From the NCBI GenBank assembly GCA_027943245.1, contig JANDJZ010000694.1, forward strand, positions 1 through 25,989: a stretch of DNA of 25,989 nucleotides, read 5' to 3'. The number at the start of each line of letters is the position of its first letter. Positions within the stretch are counted from its first letter, which is position 1. Made by a program: the position numbers and the translations under genes. Positions 1-8,490 of this stretch are shown piece by piece. A model generated the notes under the pieces. That model had not been told where the DNA came from. It was given only the letters and a program-made list of their open reading frames with translations, and ran no database searches. The stretch is from Acanthamoeba sp. SK_2022b (lineage: Eukaryota; Discosea; Longamoebia; Acanthamoebidae).

Positions 1-1265
1 GCCGACGAGGCCCCGACCCGACCTGAGCGCAGCGCCGCCGAAGCGCAGCGGGAGAGCGACGACGACGATGGAGAGAAGGAGAAGGCGAGGGAGCGGGAGG
101 AGCGGGAGGCCAGGGAGGAGCGGGAGGAGCGGGAGCGGCGGCAGGTGGCCCACGCCGGGATGATCGAGCTGACCCGCCGGCTCGCCCGACGCTACCCTCC
201 GCAGCAGTTGGGTGAGATCCACGTCACGCGTGCGTGTGCCCAGTGGCTCCCGCTAACGCGTTGTCGTCGTCGTGGCGGCGGTGGCGGTGGGCGAGCGCAG
301 AGGCGATGCGGGCGATCCCGTTCACCGTGTCGACCGAGCGGGCGGCCAAGATCTTCAACGACTGGCGGCTGTCGCTCTGGTTCGCGCCCACCGACTTCAG
401 CCAACTGCTCGAGGCGCCCTCCGTCAGCATGACCTACGTGCCCTACTACTGCACCGCCGTACGGCGTCCGATGCTCGCGTGAGTGGCCACTGGCGAATGG
501 CTGATGGGCACACGTGTGGGCGGGCGACGCGCAGGTGAGGAGCGTGTGCAGCTACGTGGCCAAGGTGGAGGTGGCCCGGGCCGACGGGCGCAAGGAGCAG
601 CGGCTTGTGGAGGGCCGGCGGGAGGCCAACCACGACCGACACGTGTGCGGCGCCGCCCACCTGCGGCCCGAGGTCTCGCCCCTGCTCGCGGCCATCGAGC
701 CCTGGGACATGGAGACCTCCCTCCCGCTCGTCCCCTCCTCCGCGCGCGACCGTGGTGGCGACGACGACGGCACGGTGAGCGTGGCCGCCCTGCTCGAGCC
801 CCGCGACGTGTGGAACGGCGTGCGAGAGTGGATCGTCGCCCGCGAGAAGGAGGAGTGCGCCAAGGAGGCCCTCCTCGAGCTCGACCGCAACGAAGAGGGA
901 GGAGGGGGAGGAGAGGGCGATGTCCAGCGAGGGCACGGGCGGGTGGTGGAGACGAGCGTGGCGCGCATGGAGTATCCGGAGACGCGCTATCGGGTCGTGT
1001 ACGTGCCCCTCTACCTCGTCCGCTACACGCAGGCCGATTCGGTCCAGGGCGAGCCCCGCGAGTACTTCTTCACCATCAACGCGCTCACCGGTGCGCCCTC
1101 CCACCACCGCCACTACCACTCCTCTCCTCCCATACACTCGAGTCGCTGACTCGCGCGCGTAGGCAAGAGCCACGGGCAGCGCCCGTTTGGGGTGGGCAAG
1201 CTCCTGGGCCGCGGCCTCAGCTTTCTCGAGGTATCCGACGCATGCAACCACCGAACGTTCACACA

Positions 1266-1337
<72 letters not shown>

Positions 1338-2021
1338 GCCACGGCTAACTCAGTGCGTTTTGTGGAGCGCAGGGTCTGCTGGGCCTGAAGGACCACCACA
1401 CGGCGCAGATCGTCACCGGGAGCCAGCTCTCGCAGATCGATCGTCGCATATGCTACAGCGATAAACGTAGCCCTCTCCCCTTCCCCCCCCCTCTCTCTCT
1501 CTTTGTGTGGCGCTGGCTCATCAGTGAGAGGGGGGGGCAGACCACTACTTGATCTGGCCGGCGTCCCACTCGTACGTGGTGGCGTACGCCACCGGGTTCA
1601 TCACCCTCCGCAACCGTTCGACTGCGCAGTCCATCGCCCTCTCGTCCCAGATGCGCGAGTCCAAGGAGATCACCGCCCGGTACCCCCCCCCCCAAAGCCT
1701 CTCTGTGGTGGTGTATGTCGAGTGGGGGCTCACTCGCCGGGCTGCTGTGCCACCAGGTATGTGCTGAGACCGGGCGAGACGCAGAGCTTCAACTACCGCG
1801 GGTTCTGGTGCATACGTCTCGAGCTGACCGATGACGACGACGACCATGAAGGCGATCGCGGGGCCGCGTCGGCTCTCTCCCGCGCCGCAGCGTTCTTTTT
1901 TCCCCAGTCGGCGCAGGCGCCGCCGTCGGCCGCTGGCCAGTTGGTGTGGGAGGACATGATAGAAGTCGTCGCCCATAGCATCGATCAGGGCGACCACGGC
2001 AATCTTTTGGGCATGGCCTGA
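1..2021 (+). CDS. YVPxW/zinc-ribbon-family membrane-associated protein, 3' part (partial)
   Basis: The reading frame is open at base 1, so the start lies outside the window. Seven exons join in frame: <1-211, 301-458, 535-1090, 1163-1230, 1373-1466, 1541-1679, 1757-2021 (496 visible residues, stop TGA). The visible N-terminus is a highly charged E/R-rich helix. It is followed by an IPF..A...F..W...LWFAP segment, a YVPYY motif, an EPWD...LVP segment, and Y..VYVPLYLVRY...YFF.INALTGK..G.RPFGVGK. This order resembles a family known mostly from bacteria as proteins with an N-terminal TFIIB-like zinc ribbon ('primosomal protein N'-like'). Any zinc ribbon would be upstream of the window. The last ~170 residues (after the VGK motif) have no obvious counterpart in that family. 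Function is unknown. Intron 4 carries a CA/GA tract. The family assignment is by motif order from memory and is moderate; the exon structure is firmer. Confidence 0.7.
1266..1338. repeat. (CA)n-(GA)n microsatellite
   Basis: About 25 CA units run into about 11 GA units. The tract lies inside intron 4 (1231-1372) of the first gene, ahead of a CTAAC branch-point-like motif at about 1344. Confidence 0.95.
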
Positions 2022-2417
2022 TGTACGCAGGGGGGCGTGCGTGTACAAATGTAAGCTGGTTTCTCAGCACCTTTCTCACAGAAGGTGAGTACCTCATACC
2101 ATCACTTGCACAATGTTTCCCAAAGCTCGTTACGTTCAACCATAGCAGTCAGAAGTTGAGCTGGACCACACACACACACAACATCTAGGTGTGGCGTGGC
2201 CAAGACTCTCATCTCCTTTATGGAGGAGTCAGAGTGGTCTGTCCTCCGTTAACATGCGCAGCAGAGCAGTGTAGAGCTGCCCTTGTTGCGGTTCAGGCTG
2301 TCTCTTGCTGAGTGCGTAGGGTGCAACTTGCGTCATTTGGCTACCGCCTTGCCACCATGGAAGTGATATGGGTATTTTGTAACTTTAGTGTATTTCACAA
2401 TGTAAACCACTCGACTG
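2022..2417. other. convergent intergenic region, no gene seen
   Basis: This 396-bp gap separates the stop of the first (+) gene from the stop of the secreted-protein (-) gene, so it must hold both 3' ends. It is less GC-rich than the flanking exons and has a short CA run near 2166. I see no ORF, RNA gene or repeat worth naming. Confidence 0.6.
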
Positions 2418-3023
2418 TTACGGGTTGATGAACACAACCTCCACAAGGCTGTAGCCGATGCGGATCCAGTAGGCGTTCTTGCCGCCGGAGACGGGGATGT
2501 TGAAGTGGAAGACGATCTCGATCTGCTGCTGCTCGAGGAAGGCGAGGAACTGGTCGAGGGTCACGTCGGGCAGGACCTCGGCGCCCTGGTAGGGGATGGA
2601 GGCACCGTGGACGGCATACCAGTCCCTGAACACGTTGGGCTCGTCGTCGAGCAGGAGGAAGATCTCGTAGAAGCCGGTGCCCTGGGCGCGGCTGGCCGAG
2701 AGGGTGATGTTCATGTGGAAGGGCACGTCCTGGCCGCAGTACTGGGCAGTGCCCTGGGCCGAGACCGGGTCGAGCCACGGGCCGATGCCAGCGTTGATGA
2801 AGGAGTTCAGCTGGTACTTGTACTCGTCGATAGTGTTGGTCACGATGGCAACGTGGGTGGTCATGTTGACGAAGATGGAGCCGGTAGGGGCGGGCGTAGC
2901 GGGCAGGGTGGCCACTTCGCTCTTGAACCAGTTCTGCCTGCAGGGCAGGGAGGGAAGGACAATAGTAGCCGTACAGACTGACAGGGCCGTCGCGAGGATA
3001 AGCAAGGCGAAGAAGGCCTTCAT
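2418..3023 (-). CDS. small secreted protein, unknown family, intronless
   Basis: This is a single uninterrupted frame of 201 residues ending in TAA. The start chosen is the ATG at 3023 because it opens directly into a signal peptide (MKAFFALLILATALS, cleavage likely near residue 19). The in-frame ATG at 3059 would add 12 residues and lies only about 16-21 nt from a TATA-like element (3075-3080), too close to be inside a normal transcript. The mature part has only two further cysteines (in LPCRQ and QYCGQ), two N-glycosylation sequons (NMT, NIT), and no KDEL-like tail. I do not recognise the fold. It is probably exported or surface-bound. Absence of introns contrasts with the intron-dense neighbours. 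The gene is tandem with the DPP-like gene behind it, but 609 bp away and probably independently transcribed. Confidence 0.8.
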   Translation of the reverse strand: MKAFFALLILATALSVCTATIVLPSLPCRQNWFKSEVATLPATPAPTGSIFVNMTTHVAIVTNTIDEYKYQLNSFINAGIGPWLDPVSAQGTAQYCGQDVPFHMNITLSASRAQGTGFYEIFLLLDDEPNVFRDWYAVHGASIPYQGAEVLPDVTLDQFLAFLEQQQIEIVFHFNIPVSGGKNAYWIRIGYSLVEVVFINP

Positions 3024-3074
3024 GTTGTTGGTAGGTGTTCGAGTAGGTTTGCAAAACAAAAGCCACTGACCTCG

Positions 3075-3080
3075 ATATAT
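3075..3080 (-). promoter_or_regulatory. TATA-like element of the secreted-protein gene
   Basis: ATATAT in an otherwise GC-rich flank, 52-57 nt upstream of the chosen ATG (3023). This spacing would put transcription start near 3050-3045, leaving a short leader. It supports the 3023 start over 3059. Confidence 0.4.
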
Positions 3081-3632
3081 GGTGGAAACTGTACGTATCA
3101 GGGTTGCTGTTCAGCTGACACCACCGCGCTAGACCACGGTCGAGGTGCTTCAACCTGGAGTCAGCTGATATCAATTTGCCAATTCGGTCATGTCCGCCAA
3201 TCCTGGAAGTCGGCCAAATTCCTACGGCCAATGGTAATGGACCAGCGCAGGAGTCTCATGATGTGTTCATAGACAGGGCCCCGAATCAGGGCACGCGGTT
3301 TGAACTGCGGGGCCCCCGCAGAAACGGGCAGGTGGCGATCGTTGTTCCACAGCGGCGTCGCTGCCGACTGCCACGGCCGGCGAAAGGAATGCGGGACATT
3401 ACCGTCAGCTCACCCCAAGTCGTCCTCCCGGCAATAAGCGTGTAGCCCTTGGTAATGGCATAACTTTCCTCTCCGCACACCAGTGCTCCGGGTTAGATGT
3501 TGTTGATAGTCGGCTTTGTCAACGCCGTTTGTTCTCCCTTTATTGCGTCGCTCTGAAGCACGAGGCTGAGCGGTCCTGTGTTGGTTGCGCCTACCGTTCC
3601 CACGCCCATAGAAGCGATCGCAGGGAGACGCC
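3081..3632. other. intergenic region upstream of the secreted-protein gene
   Basis: This stretch lies between the secreted gene's promoter and the stop codon of the DPP-like gene; both genes are on the minus strand. It contains a GGCCAATGG (CCAAT-type) box near 3226-3234 and a G/C-rich patch at 3310-3320. Short frames on both strands (3176-3445 +, 3286-3480 -) show no domain, no splice-consistent extension and no signal peptide. I regard them as chance. Confidence 0.5.
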
Positions 3633-4175
3633 TCACAGATTGTCGGCTACGAAACGGCTCAGAAGGCGGTAGAGGTGGCGGCGCGCGTTGCCGGTGTTGA
3701 TCGAGTGGGCAGCTGGAGAAACCGAGAATCAGCACCGTCCAGTGTGTTGGGCAGCGGCACACACACACACAGAGAGAGAGAGGGAGTGTCTGGGGTAAAT
3801 ACAGTTTGTGTAGTACATCTGCTCAAAGTCGATGCCCGCCAGCACCAGCGCCTTGCTCAGCTCCGCGGCGTTTTGCAGGTGCACGTTATCGTCAGCTGTG
3901 GTCATTGCGGAAACACGACACACGCACGCACGACACGCACGACTCAGGATGGCGCGATTGACGGCCAGCAGATGCACTAACGCATAACGGAGCAGTGCCG
4001 CCAATGCAATGTGCAGGCGCGTACCCGTGCCGTGCGCGAGAAGGTACTTGATCTTGGCGAAGCCCTCGGCTTTGTTGAGCAACGAGCTGTTGGTGTAGCC
4101 GCTCGGATTGAGTTCGGGCGTGCGCATGTATCGCTCTGGCAGCACGCAACCGTTCGAGACTGAGTTGCTGTCCAC

Positions 4176-4248
<73 letters not shown>

Positions 4249-5506
4249 GCGCACGCGGCAGGCAGCAAGGCGCGGTACCGGTATAGACGGTGTCGTAGAA
4301 GCGCCAGTCGGTTCCCGGAGCGACGGACATGGTCAGCTTGAGCACGCCGTCCGACTCGGGGGCGCTCCCCGCGTAGCCGCTCATGTAGCCGCCGTAGCTC
4401 TGCCGCGCACGAATCCGGAGGAGAGGGCAAGTGAAGGGGGGGAGGGGGACAGAGAAGAATGCGAATGAGCCCACCGCGCTTGTCGCTTTCTCTCTTTGGC
4501 TGGCGTGGTCATGGCGTACCCAGCCCCAGAGGCCGATTCGCGATGAGTCGACAAAGCCGAGCCGGCCAAAGTGTTTCGCCGCGGCGAGCTGGTCCTGGGT
4601 CTCGTAGGCGCCCAAGTTCACTGCAGCAGGTGCCGCCACATTAGATCGAGTGGGCGCACAACCAATGCGGGAGAGGGGTAGATGGGTCCCGTACGGTAAA
4701 CGACGTGCCGCCAGTTCTCGCCCCTGGCCGCCGTGCCTCGTCCATCGGCCTGGCCCACGATGAAACCCTACGAGACATTTTTTTGTTTATTTGTTAAGAA
4801 ATTTATAGAAATAAATATACATATATATTAAAAACATTATAAAAAGTTGAGAATAAATGGAATCGGTGGTGGTCGAGTACCTGGGAGGCCATGTAGAGAT
4901 CAAAGGTCCGTTGGCCACCGAACGGGTAGGCGCGGGTCACCTCCATTGAGTTGGGGCCGCCATAGCTGGAAGCCCACCCAAAACGAACCCCGTCACGACA
5001 CAGCCGAGAGAGGGAGGGAGGGAGGGAGGGAGGGAGAGCAAGGCGAGCAGTCGCGTGGAGGTCACGTACACACGCATGAGCACGGGGTACTTCTTGCTCT
5101 TGTCAAAGTTGGGCGGATAGAGGAGCGAAGCCGACATGGGTTCGCCGGCGGCGTTGGGAATGCTCAGGAACTCCTTGCGGGGCAGGCGCAGCGAAGACAT
5201 CTTTGTGTGCGCGCGAGAACATGTCAGCGAGAACGCGTCGTTGATTGCGCCAAGGATGAAGCTTGCTGAGATGTAGAGGGGGGGGGCGCACCTTGTCCAG
5301 GAGATCAGAGTTGGCCACCAGCCGGACGCTCATGGCCGCGTTCTGAGAATCGTGCAGATGGACGGTGGGCACCTGGTGGGCGTAGTTACGGTAAGTACGA
5401 TGGCCATGTAGGCGGGCGGCAGAGTCAAAGCGCGTACACTCAACAGGTCGCCGTTGCCACCAAAATTGAGCGTGAACAGGTTGCTGCATGGGCTGTGTGC
5501 GTGTGC

Positions 5507-5567
<61 letters not shown>

Positions 5568-5740
5568 CATGAGTAAGGGAAGGCCAGAAGAGGGAGAGGC
5601 GGGAAGGAGAGGAGTACCTGTACGAGACAGACCACCAGCCTGGGCTGGAGCTGAGCTGCCTGGCGTCCGCAGTGCTGTCGATCGACTGGGCGTAGACGTG
5701 TCGCTCTTGGGGGCTCACCTCCGCGCTCGTGTACACACTG

Positions 5741-5804
<64 letters not shown>

Positions 5805-8330
5805 CGCGAGTCGATCAATGGTGCCACGTACACAGAGACGCGGCAGAGCTGTTCACGTACAGGGTACGAGTAGACGGAAGCCACTGGTCGATGTGCGTGA
5901 CCTCCCACGTCGCGCTATCGGTCGGATCGGAGAGGAAACGAATGAACGCGCCCGTGGAGTAGTTGTAGAGGGCGACCTGGACACGACAACATCGACAACG
6001 ACACGGTTAGCGGACGGCTTACGCAGCTTGGCAGAGGAGCGCGTGACGAGGGTGACGAGGGTGGCCGGGTGGGTGCCTGAGGGAAGGACTTGCTGTTGGG
6101 CGCCAGGTCGACAAAATAGAGGATGCTGCCATCGGTCTCGCGAAGGAAGTTGAGCTCGAATTGCTGCGCCCACACGATTCAACAAGTAAAATACAATAAA
6201 ATCATCAGAAAATACAAAAAAAATACAAAAAATACCAAAAAAAAAAGGAGTAGAGTAGAGCAGCAAGGTAGAGGCGGTGTTGCAATGACGTACAGTCTCG
6301 ACCCAGGCCTGCGAAGTCTTGGTGAAGAGAACGCGCGACGAGCCGTCGCTCACATTGAACAAGACGGTCTGCTCCTCCTGCGATCGAGTTTACTTAGACT
6401 GGCTTTGGCGCAAGGGTGGCGCGAGGAGAGGGCGAACGTTTTGGAGGCGGTTGAGGCGGCGCACGGCCACCGTGCTGGCGTCGACCCACCACACGCCGGT
6501 CACGTATTCGAAGTTGCCCGAGTCGGACCAATCGAGCGTAGTGGTCGAGTCAGCGCCGACGCTATAGACCCCCACCGTCACCTGCGGATTGGGGAACCCG
6601 GCCTGTTTGTGCGCCCCGCCCGCCACAGCGGAAGTCACGCCTATCAGTGCATGCCTGCGCAGGCAACACATTCGCGGGGGGGGGGGCGTGATCACCTTGG
6701 GGTAGGCCAGGTTGTCGATCTCGGGATAGGCCTCGCCGTTGTAGACGGACATCAAAAACTGAGGGACCAGCGTCTCGTTGAACTTGAGGTAGGCCAGATG
6801 CGCGCCGTCAGTCGACCACCACATCGCTGAGACCCGACCCCACCCACCCCCAATGCAACACATACACACACGAGCCGAGCATCAGCTTCTAGTGGCCGAC
6901 CAAACACAGCAGTTGCCTGCGCGCACCGTTCGCGTCGGCGAAAACCTCCTCTTCATAGACCCACGACTGGACGCCGTTCACGATGCTGAGCCCGTCTTTA
7001 GAAGCATCGCCCGGTGAGCCGCAAGGAGCCGTTGTCAGAACGGAGCCCATACAACTGTAGAAAAAAGAAAGAGGGGGGGGGTGGCAGTACTGGATTGCCG
7101 GCTGGGCGTTCCGTCGGTGGTCACCTGACGGACGGTGTTGGCGCTGATGCTCTTCAGGTAGATGTTGTTGTCCCGCACGAACGCCTGTTGTGCCCGCCCG
7201 CCCCATCGTGATGTCAGCTGTCTCTTATGCGGGAGCATCTTGAGAAGGATGGAGAGGGGAGAGGGGAGAGGGGAAAGGGGGCAGCGCCGTACGACGTTGT
7301 CGCTGGTCGGCGCCCAGACGGGGTTCATCAGGCGGGCGTTCTGGTCGTCCAGCAGAGTGGCCGTACGGGCGGCGACGTCGTAGACGTAGAAGTTGGCGAA
7401 GTAGGAGTGCCTCCACCTGCACGCCGCCAACGGTCAGGGTTCACGCGGCGTGGGACCACGTGTGCGTGTGCGCGCTCGCGCAACGTGACGTTGCACGCAC
7501 CTGTAGGTCTGGTTCACCGCGAAGACGATGTCGCCGCCGGCGGGCGAGATGTAGTAGGATCCGACGGCACTCGCCCAGCCGTTCTCGGGCGCTGCGGCGA
7601 CAAAGGCGGTCTTGTTGAACAGTACCTCCTGGTCGGTGGAATCGGGGAACGACCTGGTAGCGTTGGTCACGATCTGTCTGATGATGTTGCCGCTCTTGTC
7701 TGTCCCGCGCCACCAAAATGCACATAAGGAGAGCGAGGAGCCCGTGTGTGCATTGGCGTGTGAGTTTAACACGCGACGTGAGACGAGGAATGCAGAGCGT
7801 GCCTTGGTAGACAAACGAGGCTGCGGCGGGCGTGGAAGGGCACCACCACGAGAGGGAGAGCGTCTCGGTGGTCGTGTTGAAGATATCGTCAAAGGCAAAC
7901 AAGCGCTTGTTATCATCGTTCCTGTGCCGCATACGCACACGAACACGCGCGTCATTTGGCGCCCAACATAAAAGACCTCGCCCACAACACCGTACGAGCT
8001 TGAGTCCTTGTTCAGGGCCACTGCGGAGTGTAGAGGTTAGGCGTGCTTCGTGGTGTTGCGTGTCGGTCATTTAATTATATTAATAATTAAAGAAGTAATA
8101 TTACTCGTATGGTGGAGGACAAGAACGCCAATGGGAACGCAGAGAGTACCGGGGAGGGCAATGGCGAGCACAATGCCCACAACAAGGGCTACGGCAGCGA
8201 TGCCAATGAGGACTTGTATGGGCCTACGTCGGTACCACGGCTGCATGTCGGAAAACTCCAAAAATTCGGGCCCCACACCGCTCCCCTCCTCATCCAGCCC
8301 CGCATAACGGCGCCTTCTTGCTGAATCCAT
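3633..8330 (-). CDS. dipeptidyl-peptidase IV-like type II membrane serine peptidase (S9B)
   Basis: Predicted to cleave X-Pro/X-Ala dipeptides from peptide N-termini at the cell surface or an endomembrane. Twenty-three exons join in frame (820 aa; human DPP4 is 766): 8330-8150, 8020-7996, 7921-7803, 7699-7501, 7416-7293, 7184-7091, 6995-6927, 6826-6696, 6602-6438, 6377-6294, 6163-6077, 5976-5834, 5737-5618, 5483-5438, 5372-5292, 5200-5070, 4965-4881, 4767-4695, 4620-4520, 4399-4279, 4135-4025, 3895-3803, 3712-3633. Residues ~39-60 form the signal anchor. Then follow the beta-propeller with WVYEEEVF (Glu263/264, the N-terminus-binding pair), VYGGP (Tyr601, oxyanion side), and the hydrolase domain. 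The triad is Ser687 in GWSYGGYM, Asp765 in ADDNVH (with Asn767) and His797 in AHSIN. All active-site residues are present. Ser687 is the first codon of exon 20. Introns 3 and 11 use GC donors. Exons 2, 3, 6 and 7 have the least certain borders. Confidence 0.88.
3758..3782. repeat. short (CA)n-(GA)n tract in the last DPP-like intron
   Basis: Lies in the final intron (3802-3713) of the minus-strand peptidase gene, about 45 nt before its 3' splice site. Confidence 0.85.
4175..4246. repeat. (CA)n microsatellite, GU in the sense of the DPP-like transcript
   Basis: About 36 CA units on the plus strand, inside intron 20 (4278-4136) of the minus-strand peptidase gene, just after the exon carrying the catalytic serine. 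Confidence 0.95.
5011..5037. repeat. (GGGA)n tract, potential G-quadruplex on the plus strand
   Basis: Six consecutive GGGA units inside intron 16 (5069-4966) of the minus-strand gene. The transcript therefore carries a (CCCU)n pyrimidine run, while the plus DNA strand meets the four-GGG-run rule with one-base loops. Confidence 0.85.
5509..5562. repeat. (GT)n microsatellite, CA in the sense of the DPP-like transcript
   Basis: About 27 GT units on the plus strand inside intron 13 (5617-5484) of the peptidase gene, downstream of exon 13 in transcript order. Confidence 0.95.
5742..5802. repeat. (CA)n microsatellite, GU in the sense of the DPP-like transcript
   Basis: About 30 CA units on the plus strand inside intron 12 (5833-5738), ending directly at the 3' splice site of exon 13. 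In RNA it is complementary to the CA tract in intron 13. Confidence 0.95.
5990..6076 (-). other. GC-AG intron 11 donor side, DPP-like gene (intron 6076-5977)
   Basis: The exon ends in codons for SKSFPQ and the next base pair is GC (CAG|GCACCC). The only GT after the conserved segment (in CTCGTCACC) gives the wrong phase for the next exon (VALYNYSTG). An earlier GT would delete residues that align with the propeller. GC is therefore the best donor. Confidence 0.65.
7700..7802 (-). other. GC-AG intron 3, DPP-like gene
   Basis: Donor CAAG|GCACGC, acceptor GGGACAG. Splicing there yields FVYQDKSGNII, the expected short turn of a DPP4 propeller strand. Available GT donors add about six unrelated residues or lose FVYQ. 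The intron is 103 nt. Confidence 0.65.
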
Positions 8331-8490
8331 GCGAACGTGGGTCGCTGCCGCAGCTGACAAGATGAAGAAAAGGGCAACGAGATGGGCAGCAACATTTCTG
8401 CGTGAGTTTCTGTGTCGACAAAATTTTCTTTTTTTTTGGCGGGAAAAGAACAACGGCAAGAAGGCGAAAACCAAAATCGAAACATAAAAG
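8331..8490. promoter_or_regulatory. divergent promoter region of the DPP-like and EED-like genes
   Basis: Only 160 bp separate the two start codons, so both promoters must share it. It contains a T-run followed by an E2F-like element (next entry) and AT-rich patches unlike the flanking exons. Confidence 0.6.
8435..8446 (+). promoter_or_regulatory. E2F-like element TTTGGCGGGAAA
   Basis: A full match to the E2F/DP consensus core as known from animals and plants, 45 nt upstream of the ATG of the EED-like gene. The same 12-mer occurs at 22843-22854 upstream of the U-box gene. Confidence 0.5.

Noticed and set aside
424..1311. 295-codon minus-strand frame with poly-(VC) N-terminus
   Set aside because: It is antisense to exons with clear family motifs and its start comes from the CA repeat read as GTGTGT.
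1231..1372. second U12-type intron suggested by the GTATCC donor
   Set aside because: The next bases (GACG) do not match the U12 donor, the branch motif is a CTAAC type 25-30 nt before the AG, and no TCCTTRAC is present.
3176..3480. short frames on both strands between the secreted-protein and DPP-like genes
   Set aside because: No domain, no signal sequence, no conserved-looking segments, and overlap on both strands.
8067..8149. extension of DPP-like exon 1 to the stop at 8067
   Set aside because: A GTACTC donor at 8149 follows the membrane anchor and splicing from it keeps frame into the propeller; the extension has no similarity to the family.
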